Assembly: GCA_030447385.1 (NCBI GenBank)
Contig: JAUJOY010000001.1
Coordinates: 288,465-352,464 of the forward strand
Length of the DNA: 64,000 bases
Reading direction: 5' to 3'
Origin: Mycobacteriales bacterium
GTDB lineage: Bacteria; Actinomycetota; Actinomycetes; Mycobacteriales; SCTD01
Numbering within the stretch: position 1 is the stretch's first letter; every line of letters begins with the position of its first letter. The translations under genes and the position numbers were made by a program. Below the pieces are notes generated by a model. That model searched no databases. It was not told where the DNA came from and saw nothing but the letters and a program-made list of their open reading frames with translations. This document shows positions 27,564 through 36,958 of the stretch, piece after piece.

Positions 27564-28722
27564 GGCTCAGCGTCCCGTCGTGCACGTCGTACCGGCGACC
27601 GGCAAGCGCCTCGGGCACATCCGCCGGCACGGCCGCCGTCACCAGCACCTGCTCGGCCCCGGCAACCAGCCCGGCGAGACGCTCGCGCCGCCCCTCGTCC
27701 AGCTCGGCGAAGACGTCATCGAGGACGAGCACCGGCTCGCCGCCGTCGGCGCGGAGCAGCTCGTACGACGCGAGGCGCAGCGCGAGCGCGCAGGACCAGG
27801 ACTCGCCGTGTGAGGCGTACCCCTTGACCGGCAGACCCGAGATCCCGAGGACGAGGTCGTCCCGGTGCGGGCCGACGAGCGACAGGCCGCGCTCGATCTC
27901 CTGCGGTCGCATCCGGGCCAGCTCGGCGAGCAGCGCGGCCGCGAGCAGGTCGCGATCCCGGGAGGGCACGTCGCCCTCGAGCGGGAGCGCCGCACCGAGG
28001 GAGGAGCGGTAGTCGACCGCGGTGTCCCCCTCGCCACCTTCCTTCCCGGCGGCCACCGCCCGATAGGCGGTGGCCACCCGGGGACGCAGCGAGGCTACGA
28101 GCGCCAGTCGAGCCGCCAGCAGCTCGGCGCCGCACCGGGCGAGGTGGGCGTCCCACACGTCCAGCGTGCGCATGTCCCCACTGCCGGCGCCCTCCACCCC
28201 GCGGCGACCGCCTCGGAAGGCGGTCTTGAGCAGGGCATTGCGCTGCTTGAGCACGCGGTCGTAGTCGGCGCACACCCCGGCGTAGCGCGGGGCGCTCGAT
28301 ACGAGCAGGTCGTCGAGGAAGCGCCGGCGCTCTGCCGGGTCACCGCGTACGAGCGCCAGGTCCTCAGGCGCGAACAGCACCGTCCGCAGGATGCCGAGCA
28401 CCTCACGCGCGCGCGGAACCGGGCCGCGGTTGACCCGGGCCCGGTTGGTCCGTCCGGGGTTGAGCTCGAGCTCCACCAGGGTGGTGCGGCCCTCGCGCTC
28501 GACCCCCACCCGGATGACGGCGCGTTCGGCACCCATCCGGACGAGCGGTCCATCGGTCGCGACCCGATGCGAGCCGAGGGTGGCGACGTAGCCGAGCGCC
28601 TCGACGAGGTTGGTCTTGCCCTGCCCGTTGGCCCCCACCAGGGCGAACGATCCCGGCCCCAGCTCGAGCTCGAGCGCCGACCAGGATCGGAAGTCGGTGA
28701 GCGCGAGGGAGCTGACGTGCAC
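27553..28722 (-). CDS. recF: DNA replication/repair protein RecF
   Basis: A 389-aa SMC-like ATPase that helps load RecA at gapped DNA. The Walker A motif GANGQGKTN is at about residues 31-39, [10 protein letters not shown] is near the signature region and [12 protein letters not shown] is Walker B. The GTG start encodes [13 protein letters not shown], a typical N-terminus. It begins three bases after the gnd stop in the dnaA-dnaN-gnd-recF-dciA-gyrB order. Confidence 0.97.
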   Translation of the reverse strand: MHVSSLALTDFRSWSALELELGPGSFALVGANGQGKTNLVEALGYVATLGSHRVATDGPLVRMGAERAVIRVGVEREGRTTLVELELNPGRTNRARVNRGPVPRAREVLGILRTVLFAPEDLALVRGDPAERRRFLDDLLVSSAPRYAGVCADYDRVLKQRNALLKTAFRGGRRGVEGAGSGDMRTLDVWDAHLARCGAELLAARLALVASLRPRVATAYRAVAAGKEGGEGDTAVDYRSSLGAALPLEGDVPSRDRDLLAAALLAELARMRPQEIERGLSLVGPHRDDLVLGISGLPVKGYASHGESWSCALALRLASYELLRADGGEPVLVLDDVFAELDEGRRERLAGLVAGAEQVLVTAAVPADVPEALAGRRYDVHDGTLSRVR

Positions 28723-28725
28723 GGG

Positions 28726-29727
28726 TCAGGCATCCGGGACGGTGCCGGTCTCGCCGCGGGCACGGACCTCCGAGACGTCGGCCGGTGCGTCCGTCGGCGC
28801 GTCCGCATCGGCCCCCGGGCTGTCCGCCCCACGCTCCAGCGACCCCGCGGCGGAGGTGACGGCATGGCCGCCGAACTGGTTGCGCAGCGCGGCGATCATC
28901 TTCATGGCAGGCGGGTCGTCCTGGCGGGAGGAGAAGCGGGCGAACAGCGCCGCCGTGATGACCGGCAGCGGGACGGCGTGGTCGATCGCGGCCTCCACGG
29001 TCCAGCGCCCCTCGCCGGAGTCCTCGGCGTAGCCGCGCAGCCCGGACAGGTCGTCGTCCTCGCGCAGGGCCTTGACCATCAGGTCCAGCAGCCACGAGCG
29101 GATGACCGTGCCCTGCTGCCAGCTGGCGATGACCGCGGGGACGTCCGTCACGACGTCGGTGGCCATCATGAGCTCCCAGCCCTCGGAGTAGGCCTGCATG
29201 AGGCCGTACTCGATGCCGTTGTGCACCATCTTCGCGAAGTGACCGGCACCCACCTCCCCGGCATGCACGAAGCCGGCGTCCCCGGCCGGCTTGAGCGCGT
29301 CGAAGAACGGCTGCGCGAGCGCGACGTGCTCGTCCTTGCCGCCGCACATCAGCGCGTAGCCCTCGGTCAGGCCCCACACGCCGCCCGAGACGCCGCAGTC
29401 CACGAAGCCGACCCCGGCGGGCTCGAGCTCCGCGGCGTGCCGCTGGTCGTCGGTGTAGCGGGAGTTGCCGCCGTCCACGACGAGGTCGCCGGGTTCGAGC
29501 AGGGTGCGCAGCGCGTCGACGGTGTCATACGTCGGCTGTCCGGCCGGCACCATGACCCAGACGACCCGCGGCGCCTGCAGAGCCTGGACGAGCCCTTCGA
29601 GGCTGTCCACCTGCCGGCCGCTGTCGGCCGACCGGTCGTAGCCGACGACGGTGTGGCCGGCCCGGCGCAGCCGCTCCGCCATGTTGCCGCCCATGCGCCC
29701 CAACCCGATCATGCCCAGCGTGCCCAT
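28726..29727 (-). CDS. gnd: 6-phosphogluconate dehydrogenase, decarboxylating (GndA type)
   Basis: A 333-aa short-form 6-phosphogluconate dehydrogenase, which oxidises 6-phosphogluconate to ribulose-5-phosphate and CO2. The N-terminal Rossmann motif is GMIGLGRMGGNMAERL; VDGGNSRYTDD, VDCGVSGGVWGL and the catalytic GHFAKMVHNGIEYGLMQ follow. The last 30 residues are an unconserved Ala/Asp/Pro tail. Its place between dnaN and recF is characteristic of many actinobacteria, including Streptomyces, but not of Mycobacterium. Confidence 0.96.
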   Translation of the reverse strand: MGTLGMIGLGRMGGNMAERLRRAGHTVVGYDRSADSGRQVDSLEGLVQALQAPRVVWVMVPAGQPTYDTVDALRTLLEPGDLVVDGGNSRYTDDQRHAAELEPAGVGFVDCGVSGGVWGLTEGYALMCGGKDEHVALAQPFFDALKPAGDAGFVHAGEVGAGHFAKMVHNGIEYGLMQAYSEGWELMMATDVVTDVPAVIASWQQGTVIRSWLLDLMVKALREDDDLSGLRGYAEDSGEGRWTVEAAIDHAVPLPVITAALFARFSSRQDDPPAMKMIAALRNQFGGHAVTSAAGSLERGADSPGADADAPTDAPADVSEVRARGETGTVPDA

Positions 29728-29836
29728 GGCGCTCCTTCGAGTTCGGTGGGCGCTACTCCACCACAGCGGACCGGTGCCCTTGGGGAGCCTCGTCCCGGCC
29801 GGGAGGGGCCCCTGCCGGGAGGTCAGCCGGGCCGGG

Positions 29837-30997
29837 TCAGCCGGACAGGCGGACCGGCATCAGCAGGTAGCGGTAGTCCGCAGCCGCCCCGGCGCTGTCG
29901 CCGTCGCGCTTGCCGGTCAGCACCGCCGGGCGGGTCGGCCCCGTGAACGACAGCGTGGTCGTGTCGCTGTCGACCGCACCGAGCCCGTCGAGCAGGTACT
30001 GCGGGTTGAAGGCGATCTGGAAGGGCTCGTCGCTCGCGGTGCCCTGCCACCCGCACTCGAGCTGCTCGCTGGCCTGCGCGTCGTCGGCGCCACCGGCCTC
30101 GAGCACGACCCCGTCGGTGGAGAAGCTCAGCCGCACCGGCGCGTTGCGGGCGGCGACGAGCGCCACCCGCTTGACCGCCTCGACGAACGGCGCGGTCGCC
30201 ACCTCGGCCAGAGCGCTGCTCTCGCTCGGCAGCAGCGAGCGGTACTTCGGGAACTCCCCCTCCAGCAGGCGTGAGGTCGTCCGGCGACCGGCGCCCTCGA
30301 AGCCGATCATGCCTTCGGAGGAGCCGGCGCCGGACAGCGCGAGGGTGATCTCGGGCGCCGCCGTCAGCGCCTTGGCCGTCTCGGACAGCGTGCGCGCCGG
30401 CACGAGCGCCGTGGTGGACACGGCGTCGTCGACCGGGCGCCACGGCAGTGTGCGGACCGCGAGCCGGTAGCGGTCGGTCGCCGCCAGCGTCAGCCGGGCG
30501 CCCTCGAGCTCGAACCGCACACCGGTGAGCACCGGCAGCGTGTCGTCGCGGCCGGCCGCCAGCGCGACCTGGGCGACCGCGGCCGCGAACACGTCCGACC
30601 CGATCGTCCCGGCGGTGGGCGGCAGGCCCGGCAGCTTGGGGTAGTCCTCCACCGGCAGCGTCGGCAGGGTGAAGCGCGCAGGGCCGCAGGTGAGCACCAC
30701 CCTGGTCCCGTCGAGCCGCAGATCGACCGGTTGCGCCGGCAGGGAGCGCACGATGTCCGCCAGCAGCCGGCCCGGGACGAGGACGCGGCCCGCGGTGTCC
30801 GCCGCGGCGGCCAGGCGCACCCGCGAGCTGACCTCGTAGTCGAACCCGGAGATCTCCAGCACGTCCGTACCCGACTCGTCCGGGCCCACCTCCAGCAGCA
30901 GGCCGAGCAGCACCTGCATCGGTGGGCGGGCGGGCAGGGATCGAGCGGTCCAGACGACCGCGTCGGAGAGCGCGTCCCGCTCGACCCTCAGCTCCAT
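29837..30997 (-). CDS. dnaN: DNA polymerase III sliding clamp (beta subunit)
   Basis: A 386-aa ring-forming processivity clamp. ATG at 30997 gives the usual start MELRVERDALSDAVVW. Characteristic segments are VLLGLLLEV, VPGRLLADIVRSLP, LPVLTGVRFELEG, ATDRYRLAVR and the C-terminal YRYLLMPVRL. Upstream in-frame starts would read into oriC and are rejected. It is 343 bp downstream of dnaA. Confidence 0.97.
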   Translation of the reverse strand: MELRVERDALSDAVVWTARSLPARPPMQVLLGLLLEVGPDESGTDVLEISGFDYEVSSRVRLAAAADTAGRVLVPGRLLADIVRSLPAQPVDLRLDGTRVVLTCGPARFTLPTLPVEDYPKLPGLPPTAGTIGSDVFAAAVAQVALAAGRDDTLPVLTGVRFELEGARLTLAATDRYRLAVRTLPWRPVDDAVSTTALVPARTLSETAKALTAAPEITLALSGAGSSEGMIGFEGAGRRTTSRLLEGEFPKYRSLLPSESSALAEVATAPFVEAVKRVALVAARNAPVRLSFSTDGVVLEAGGADDAQASEQLECGWQGTASDEPFQIAFNPQYLLDGLGAVDSDTTTLSFTGPTRPAVLTGKRDGDSAGAAADYRYLLMPVRLSG

Positions 30998-31340
30998 GCC
31001 TGCCTGCTTCTGTCGGTGCGCCTTCCCGGGCGCGGAGGTGGTGGCAAGAGTGCCAGACGTCCTCCGTCCACATCCAGGCCCGCCCAGAACACGAGGGGGG
31101 GATTCCTCGAGGGAAGTACACGTCGTGGTCGTAGGAGCGTGCAGGCCTGTGCACGATCGGCGGCGCGGCAGGTCAGGCCCCGAATCGCCGTCCACCCGTG
31201 CTGTGGACAGCCGCCGTCGCGGCGGGGGACAGCTGGGGACGGGCCGCCGGCTGTCCGCAGGCGCGCGGGCAGGTCCACGGGCTTTCCCCGCCTTCTCCAC
31301 AGTCTTGTCCACAATCTGTGCACTGCGCAGCTACCACGAG
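30998..31340. other. oriC: Replication origin (oriC), dnaA-dnaN spacer
   Basis: This gene-free 343-bp spacer carries DnaA boxes of the high-GC type: CCGTCCACA (31064-31072), TGTGGACAG (31202-31210, reverse), TTCTCCACA (31293-31301) and TTGTCCACA (31305-31313). A near match CCGTCCACC (31188-31196) and weaker copies such as AGGTCCACG (31271-31279) are also present. Position between dnaA and dnaN is the conserved actinobacterial origin. There is no obvious AT-rich unwinding element, and fewer strong boxes are seen than in Streptomyces origins. Confidence 0.88.
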
Positions 31341-33041
31341 TCACGGCTGGCGTGACCGGGTCTTGATCCGGTTGGTCAGCTCGGCAACCTGGTTGTAGGT
31401 GGCCCGGCGCTCGGGCATCTGCGCCCGGATCTTGCGGTCGGCGTGGATGACCGTGGTGTGGTCACGGCCGCCGAACATCTGCCCGATCTTGGGCAGGGAC
31501 AGGTCGGTCAGCTCCCGGCACAGGTACATCGCGATCTGCCGCGCGGTCACGAGCATGCGCGAGCGCGAGGAGCCGCACAGGTCCTCCATCGTGAGCCCGA
31601 AGTAGTCGGCGGTCGCGGCCATGATGGTGGCGCCGTTGATCTCGGGTCCCCGGTCGGCCGGGATCAGGTCCTTGAGCACGACCTCGGCCAGGGCCAGGTC
31701 CACGGTCTGCCGGTTGAGCGAGGCGAACGCGGTCACCCGGATGAGCGCCCCCTCGAGCTCGCGGATGTTGCGGGAGATCTTGGAGGCGATGAACTCGAGG
31801 ACGTCGGGCGGCGCGGCGAGACGGTCCTGTGCGGCCTTCTTCCGCAAGATCGCGATGCGCGTCTCGAGGTCGGGCGGCTGCACGTCGGTGATCAGTCCCC
31901 ACTCGAACCGCGTCCGCAGCCGGTCCTCCAGGGTCGACAGCTGCTTGGGCGGTCGATCCGAGCTGATCACGATCTGCTTGTTGGCGTTGTGCAGAGTGTT
32001 GAAGGTGTGGAAGAACTCCTCCTGAGTCCCCTCCTTGTGCTCCAGGAACTGGATGTCGTCCACGAGCAGGATGTCGACCTCGCGGTAGCGCCGGCGGAAC
32101 GTCTCTGCCTTGCCGTCGCGGATGGAGTTGATGAAGTCGTTGGTGAACTCCTCCGAGCTGACGTAGCGCACGCGTACGCCGTCGAACAGGTGCTGGGCGT
32201 AGTGCCCGATCGCGTGCAGCAGGTGGGTCTTGCCCAGACCGCTCTCGCCGTAGATGAACAGCGGGTTGTAGGCCTTGGCCGGGGCTTCGGCGACGGCGAC
32301 CGCGGCGGCATGGGCGAAGCGGTTGGAGGCGCCGATGACGAAGGTGTCGAAGGCGTAGCGCGGGTTGAGCCGGGCCGGCTCGGCCGGTCCCCGGCCTGCC
32401 ATTCCCGGCAGGTGCCGCACGTTGTCGGGCGCCCGCTCGCGAGAGGCGCCGTCGTCGTAGCTGTCCGGCTCGTCCCTCGCCCGCCCGGAGAACGGGTCGA
32501 ACGGGTCGAACGCCGCCTCCCCGGCAGGGGAGGGGTGCTGCGGGAACGGGCCGGAGTAGGTCTCGCGGCCCTCCTCGACAGGGGGCTCGGCCGCACGCTC
32601 CGGATCGGCGTCCTCGGCCGGGTCCGCTGCGTGCGGAAGCACCGGCTGCACGGAGATCGCCACCTGGATGGCCCGCCCGTAGGCCGAGCTCAAGGCGGCG
32701 GAGATGATCGGCCGGAGCCGGGTGTCCAGCACCTCCTTGGCGAACTCGTTGGGCGCCGCCAGCAGCGCGGTGCTCTCGACCAGCCCGAGCGGCCGGGTGA
32801 GCCCGATCCAGGCCCGCTGCTGAGGCGACAGGCCGCCCTCGGGCAGTCCGTCGACGGCCTGCACCCAGATCTGCTCGAGCGTGCGCTCGGGCGGTTCGGG
32901 CTCCAGCAGGTCGGTGGCGGCCGCCGGGGCCGGCAGCAGGTCCGCCGCCGCCGGGGCTGTCCAGCCGCTCCCGGACTGCCCGGAACCGGGACCCGAGCCG
33001 GAGTGGGCGGAGCCTGAACTGCCGGGGTCTCGGTCGGTCAC
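31341..33041 (-). CDS. dnaA: Chromosomal replication initiator DnaA
   Basis: A 566-aa AAA+ initiator. Domain I (about 35-120) contains [17 protein letters not shown]. Domain II is an acidic, Pro/Asp-rich linker. Domain III begins [21 protein letters not shown] with Walker [18 protein letters not shown] and Walker [14 protein letters not shown]. Domain IV ends with the DNA-binding signature [14 protein letters not shown]. It binds the boxes in oriC and probably those in its own leader. GTG at 33041 is used. Confidence 0.98.
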   Translation of the reverse strand: MTDRDPGSSGSAHSGSGPGSGQSGSGWTAPAAADLLPAPAAATDLLEPEPPERTLEQIWVQAVDGLPEGGLSPQQRAWIGLTRPLGLVESTALLAAPNEFAKEVLDTRLRPIISAALSSAYGRAIQVAISVQPVLPHAADPAEDADPERAAEPPVEEGRETYSGPFPQHPSPAGEAAFDPFDPFSGRARDEPDSYDDGASRERAPDNVRHLPGMAGRGPAEPARLNPRYAFDTFVIGASNRFAHAAAVAVAEAPAKAYNPLFIYGESGLGKTHLLHAIGHYAQHLFDGVRVRYVSSEEFTNDFINSIRDGKAETFRRRYREVDILLVDDIQFLEHKEGTQEEFFHTFNTLHNANKQIVISSDRPPKQLSTLEDRLRTRFEWGLITDVQPPDLETRIAILRKKAAQDRLAAPPDVLEFIASKISRNIRELEGALIRVTAFASLNRQTVDLALAEVVLKDLIPADRGPEINGATIMAATADYFGLTMEDLCGSSRSRMLVTARQIAMYLCRELTDLSLPKIGQMFGGRDHTTVIHADRKIRAQMPERRATYNQVAELTNRIKTRSRQP

Positions 33042-33294
33042 GCGGTTCCCTAGGGTCGCCGGATCGGCGACCCGGCCGGGCCGCCGCTACCGACCTCCCG
33101 CCGGCGCGGCCCGAGCCTTCCGCTGACACAGCGCGATGTCCACATGGCTGTCCACAGCCTGTGGAGACGTCGAGCAGTGCTGGTGGTGGCCGGATCCGAG
33201 CCGTCGCCCGGTCCGCAGGCCACTCGAGCACGTGCTGCGGTACCCGGAACGTCTCTCCTCGCGGAGCGTCCTTCGGGGGAGGTTCGGTGCGGGG

Positions 33295-33323
33295 ACGCTA
33301 ACAGCACGATTCCTGCTGGGCAA
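33295..33323 (-). promoter_or_regulatory. Putative dnaA promoter
   Basis: On the minus strand TTGCCC (33323-33318) and TAGCGT (33300-33295) are separated by exactly 17 bp, a good primary-sigma match. Transcription would start near 33288, giving a leader of about 245 nt that includes the three DnaA boxes at 33136-33168. Inferred from sequence only. Confidence 0.55.
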
Positions 33324-33385
33324 GGCATTCGGCGGAACTTCACCGATACACTGCGGATCTGTCGGCGTGTCGCGGGCCGACCCGT

Positions 33386-33414
33386 TTGACCCTCCCGCAG
33401 GCCGTACGTACCGT
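33386..33414 (+). promoter_or_regulatory. Putative rpmH promoter
   Basis: TTGACC (33386-33391) and TACCGT (33409-33414) with a 17-bp spacer form a strong primary-sigma promoter facing rpmH. The start would be near 33421, about 110 nt before the rpmH GTG. It probably drives rpmH-rnpA-yidD-yidC. Confidence 0.65.
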
Positions 33415-33529
33415 GGAGCCGTCTGTGCCCGCGCTGGCCTCCCGACCCGGGTCGCGCAGCCCGCCCGGTGCCTGCCGGCACCGGGGGAGCAGGCGAGCCC
33501 TCCCAGGCCCTTCGAGAGCGAGCCCCGCC

Positions 33530-33667
33530 GTGAGCAAGCGCACCTTCCAGCCGAACAACCGCCGTCGCGCCAAGACGCACGGCTTCCGGTTGCGCATGCG
33601 CACCCGCGCCGGTCGCGCCATCCTCGCGGGCCGCCGCCGCAAGGGCCGCAACGAGCTGTCGGCGTAG
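33530..33667 (+). CDS. rpmH: 50S ribosomal protein L34
   Basis: A 45-aa, strongly basic ribosomal protein: [22 protein letters not shown] near the start and RKGRNELSA at the end match L34. GTG at 33530 is the first codon of the conserved region. It heads the plus-strand cluster going away from the origin. Confidence 0.98.
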   Translation: MSKRTFQPNNRRRAKTHGFRLRMRTRAGRAILAGRRRKGRNELSA

Positions 33668-33694
33668 GCCGGCGCCACGAGCTGCGCAGCGGCC

Positions 33695-34060
33695 GTGCTT
33701 CCGCGTGCCTCCCGGCTGCACCGGGCCTCGGACTTCGCCGAGGTCGTCCGCCGCGGCCGCCGCGTCTCGCGTCCGTTGCTAACCGTGCACGCGCTGCTGT
33801 CGCCGGACGACCCGGCCGCCGCCGCCGCCCCACCTCGCGCCGGCCTGGTCGTGAGCAAGGCGGTGGGGACCTCTGTCGACCGGCACCGCACCTCGCGCCG
33901 GCTGCGCCACCTGCTGCGGCCGCGGCTGGCCGGGCTGCCTCCTGGCAGCCGCGTCGTCGTCCGCGCGGGACCTCCCGCCGCTGCCGCCCGGAGCACGGCC
34001 CTGGCCGCCGACCTCGACGCCGCTCTGGGCGCCGCCCTGCGGCCGCGCCGCCGACGGTGA
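33695..34060 (+). CDS. rnpA: Ribonuclease P protein component
   Basis: A 121-aa basic protein that assists the RNase P RNA in maturing tRNA 5' ends. [22 protein letters not shown] is the normal N-terminus. The RNA-binding helix reads [21 protein letters not shown], with His where Asn is common in the RNR motif. GTG start 27 bp after rpmH. The stop overlaps the yidD GTG. Confidence 0.95.
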   Translation: MLPRASRLHRASDFAEVVRRGRRVSRPLLTVHALLSPDDPAAAAAPPRAGLVVSKAVGTSVDRHRTSRRLRHLLRPRLAGLPPGSRVVVRAGPPAAAARSTALAADLDAALGAALRPRRRR

Positions 34061-34404
34061 CCGCCGCCTCGCCCGCCCCGTACGGGCTCGCCGTCCGGAT
34101 GCTCCTGGCCGTGCTCGGCGGCTACCGGCGCTGGGTGAGCCCGCTGCTCGGCCCCCGCTGCCGCTTCCTGCCCAGCTGCAGCGCGTACGCGGTGCAGGCC
34201 CTCCAGAGGCACGGTGCGGCCCGGGGAGGCTGGCTCACCGTGCGCCGGCTCGGCCGCTGCCACCCGTTCCACCCCGGCGGGCACGACCCGGTGCCCCCCG
34301 TACGTCCTACCGGGGGAAGGATCGACAGCGTGAGGATCGACAGCCCGATGCACGACAGCCCAACCCGCCTTCCGCATCCAGGTACCGGAGCCCACCAGTG
34401 CTAG
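34057..34404 (+). CDS. yidD: Membrane protein insertion efficiency factor YidD
   Basis: A 115-aa YidD-family protein with the conserved core [20 protein letters not shown] and the three-cysteine pattern ending [15 protein letters not shown]. It associates with the inner membrane and aids YidC. GTG at 34057 overlaps rnpA (GTGA); ATG at 34099 is an alternative. The last 7 bases overlap the yidC start. The final 30 residues, with a repeated RIDS, are unconserved. Confidence 0.92.
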   Translation: MTAASPAPYGLAVRMLLAVLGGYRRWVSPLLGPRCRFLPSCSAYAVQALQRHGAARGGWLTVRRLGRCHPFHPGGHDPVPPVRPTGGRIDSVRIDSPMHDSPTRLPHPGTGAHQC

Positions 34405-35600
34405 AAGCCCTCGCCACTCCCGTCGGCGCGCTGCTGGCCCTCATCCACCGCGGGCTGTCGGCGTTCCTTCTCCCGGGAAGCGGCCCCGCCTGGGCGCTGT
34501 CCATCGTCCTGCTCACGGTCACGGTGCGGCTGCTGCTGTTCCCGCTGTTCGTCAAGCAGATCAAGAGCCAGCGCCGCATGCAGGAGATCGCGCCCAGGGT
34601 CAAGGAGCTGCAGAAGCTGCACAAGGGCGACCGCGAGACCATGAACACCGAGATGATGAAGCTGTACAAGGAGAACAACGCCAACCCGGTGTCGGGTTGC
34701 CTGCCGCTCCTGCTGCAGCTGCCGGTGTTCTTCGCCCTGTTCACCGTCATCAGGGAGTTCCGGACGACGGCCACCGCGAAGTTCGGCCTGTCCACCGACC
34801 AGCTCCGCGAGGGCGCGGCGGCGCAGGTTCTGGGCGCCCCGATCAGCGCGGCGTTCAACAGCCCCGCCTCGCTCATCGACGAGCTGGGCGCCAACCACAC
34901 GACGGTGCGCCTCGTCGCGTTCCTCATGGTCATCGGCATGGGAGCGTCGACCTTCTGGACCCAGCGCCAGATGATGGCGCGCGCGGGGACGACGGACCCG
35001 CAGCAGATCATGGTGCAGAAGCTGCTGCTGTACGTCCTGCCGCTGTCCTTCGCCGTCTCCGGCGTCTTCTTCCCGATCGGCGTGCTGCTGTACTGGCTGA
35101 CCACCAACCTCTGGTCGATGGGCCAGCAGGCCTGGGTCATCAAGCGGATGCCGCCGGTCAACCTCAACCCCGGCAAGGGGGCAGGAGGTACGCCGTCTGG
35201 AACCGGGCCGAAGGGGAAAGGCGGCCAGGCGGGCGGGTCCGGGGGCGGACCGAAGGGGACAGGTGGGCCGGGCGGGTCCGGAGCCGGGCCCAAGGGAACA
35301 GGTGGGCCGGGGAAGCCCGACATGAAGAAGCAGGCTCCCGCCGGGAGCGACCCGACCGCCACTGCCCGGCCGAAGGGCAAGGGCAAGGGCAAGGGTCAGG
35401 AGGGCAAGGGTCAGGAGGGGCCGGCCGCAGGCTCCCCCGCCGTGCCGGACTCCACGCCAGCCGCCGTCGCGGCCGCCGCGCCGTCGCGGGCGGTCGCTGC
35501 CGGAGTCGGAGGACGTACGGGCGGCCCGGCCAAGGCGCCGCAGCCGGGCAGCCGCCGCGCCGCCGGCAGCCGCAAGAACAAGAACCGGCGTCGCCGCTAG
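34398..35600 (+). CDS. yidC: Membrane protein insertase YidC
   Basis: A 400-aa Oxa1/YidC insertase. Membrane helices lie near residues 30-50, 95-115, 170-190 and 205-230, and the coiled hairpin [20 protein letters not shown] is present. The conserved Arg of the hydrophilic groove is in the [14 protein letters not shown] segment. After residue about 255 comes a 145-residue low-complexity tail of Gly, Lys, Pro and Ala containing two near-repeats of GPKGTGGPG and a K/R-rich end ([10 protein letters not shown]). Such a tail probably contacts ribosomes. GTG overlaps yidD. Confidence 0.96.
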   Translation: MLEALATPVGALLALIHRGLSAFLLPGSGPAWALSIVLLTVTVRLLLFPLFVKQIKSQRRMQEIAPRVKELQKLHKGDRETMNTEMMKLYKENNANPVSGCLPLLLQLPVFFALFTVIREFRTTATAKFGLSTDQLREGAAAQVLGAPISAAFNSPASLIDELGANHTTVRLVAFLMVIGMGASTFWTQRQMMARAGTTDPQQIMVQKLLLYVLPLSFAVSGVFFPIGVLLYWLTTNLWSMGQQAWVIKRMPPVNLNPGKGAGGTPSGTGPKGKGGQAGGSGGGPKGTGGPGGSGAGPKGTGGPGKPDMKKQAPAGSDPTATARPKGKGKGKGQEGKGQEGPAAGSPAVPDSTPAAVAAAAPSRAVAAGVGGRTGGPAKAPQPGSRRAAGSRKNKNRRRR

Positions 35601-35696
35601 CCTGCCAGGGACAGCACCGCCGCCACCCCTTGCTCGACCCGCCGCCGACCGCCGTCACCGCCGTACCTCCCCTCTTCGCGAAGGACTCCCAGCGCC

Positions 35697-36245
35697 GTGA
35701 CCCAGATCGACCCGCCTGTCGCCGAGGCGACCGACCCTCTGGCGGGCGTCCCGAAGGGGGCCACCGCCGCGCCTGCCGACGAGGACCTGCTGGTGCGCGA
35801 GGGGGACATCGCCGGTGACTACCTGGAGCGCCTGCTCGACATCGCCGACGTCGACGGCGACATCGACATGGACGTGGAGGGCGAGCGGGCCGTGGTCGCG
35901 GTCGTCGGGGAGGGCCTCGATGCGCTGGTCGGCCAGCACGGGCAGGTTCTGGAGGCGGTCCAGGAGCTCACGCGCCTCGCGGTGGTGCGCGAGACGGGAG
36001 TGCGCAGCCGCCTGATGCTCGACATCGGCGGCTGGCGCGCCGCCCGCAAGGCGGAGCTGACCGAGATCGGCAGCCGCGCGGCGCAGCGGTGCCTGGCCTC
36101 GGGCGAGCCTGTGCGGCTGGCTCCGATGACGCCGTTCGAGCGCAAGGTGGTCCACGACGCAGTCGCCGCCACGCCCGGCGTGCACAGTGAGTCCGAGGGT
36201 GTCGAGCCGGAGCGCCGCGTGGTGGTCGTGCCCGACGCCGGCTGA
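35697..36245 (+). CDS. jag: Jag-type KH-R3H RNA-binding protein
   Basis: A 182-aa protein (KhpB/EloR family). The KH-like domain (VVAVVGEGLDALVGQHGQVLEAVQEL) and the R3H domain (ERKVVHDAVAATPGVHSESEG) are both present, but the separate N-terminal Jag-N domain is missing, as usual in actinobacteria. In other bacteria it binds RNA and links to cell elongation. GTG at 35697; the stop overlaps the rsmG ATG. Confidence 0.93.
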   Translation: MTQIDPPVAEATDPLAGVPKGATAAPADEDLLVREGDIAGDYLERLLDIADVDGDIDMDVEGERAVVAVVGEGLDALVGQHGQVLEAVQELTRLAVVRETGVRSRLMLDIGGWRAARKAELTEIGSRAAQRCLASGEPVRLAPMTPFERKVVHDAVAATPGVHSESEGVEPERRVVVVPDAG

Positions 36246-36958
36246 TGAGCGACCTCCTGGCCGCGCCGCCCGAGGCCCGGGCTGTCTTCGGGTCCGCCCT
36301 GCCGCTGCTCGAGCGCTACGCCGCCCTGCTGGCGGGTCCGGGGGTGGAGCGCGGGCTGCTCGGGCCGCGGGAGGCGCCGCGCCTGTGGGAGCGGCACCTG
36401 CTCAACTGCGCCGCGCTGGGCGAGCTCGTCGAGCCGGGCGCGGTCGTGGCCGACCTCGGCTCGGGTGCGGGACTGCCGGGCATCGTCCTCGCAGCGCTGC
36501 GTCCCGACCTCACCGTCGTGCTGGTGGAGCCGCTGCTGCGGCGCGCCACATTCCTGGAGGAGGCGCTGGCCGAGCTGGAGCTGCGCACGGCGGTCGTGCG
36601 CCGCGCTCGGGCCGAGGATCTCGCCGGCGCGCTGGTGGTCGACGTGGTCACGGCCCGTGCCGTCGCTCCGCTGGACCGGCTGGCCGCCTGGGCGCTGCCG
36701 CTGCTGCGTCCCGGGGGTCGCCTCCTGGCGCAGAAGGGCGAGCGCGCGGACAGCGAGCTCGCCGCGGCGGGCGCCGCGCTGCAGGCCGCGGGGGCCCGCG
36801 CGGGTGAGGTGGTGACGGTGGGCACCGGCCTGAGCGCCACGCGCGTCGTGGTGGTCACCCGAGGCGAGCGCACCATCCCGGCCGGACGCCCCACGACGAG
36901 GCCGTCCGGACGTCCTGGGGGCATCTCCTCGACCAGCAGGCGGAGGAACCGCAGGTGA
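36245..36958 (+). CDS. rsmG: 16S rRNA (guanine-N7) methyltransferase RsmG
   Basis: A 237-aa SAM-dependent enzyme that methylates G527 of 16S rRNA. The SAM site VADLGSGAGLPGIVLA, the VEPLLRRATFLEE segment, VTARAVAPLDRLAAWALPLLRPGG and LAQKG are typical. The last 20 residues are a basic, unconserved tail. The start is coupled to jag (TGATG) and the stop to parA (GTGA). Confidence 0.95.
   Translation: MSDLLAAPPEARAVFGSALPLLERYAALLAGPGVERGLLGPREAPRLWERHLLNCAALGELVEPGAVVADLGSGAGLPGIVLAALRPDLTVVLVEPLLRRATFLEEALAELELRTAVVRRARAEDLAGALVVDVVTARAVAPLDRLAAWALPLLRPGGRLLAQKGERADSELAAAGAALQAAGARAGEVVTVGTGLSATRVVVVTRGERTIPAGRPTTRPSGRPGGISSTSRRRNRR

Larger units (their letters stand above)
33042..33529. promoter_or_regulatory. 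Divergent dnaA-rpmH control region
   Basis: This 488-bp spacer contains no gene. Near dnaA it holds clustered DnaA boxes ATGTCCACA (33136-33144), CTGTCCACA (33148-33156) and TGTGGAGAC (33160-33168, reverse, relaxed), suited to autoregulation. Further out are a leftward promoter for dnaA and a rightward promoter for rpmH, listed separately. The remaining rpmH leader (33415-33529) shows no further motif. Confidence 0.75.

Noticed and set aside
30998-31312. N-terminal extension of DnaN through oriC
   Set aside because: In-frame upstream starts would add about 105 unconserved residues and cover the DnaA boxes; ATG at 30997 gives the normal MELRVERD start.
35250-35420. Gly/Lys-rich repeats in yidC as a mobile or tandem repeat element
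   Set aside because: They are in-frame low-complexity coding repeats typical of actinobacterial YidC tails.
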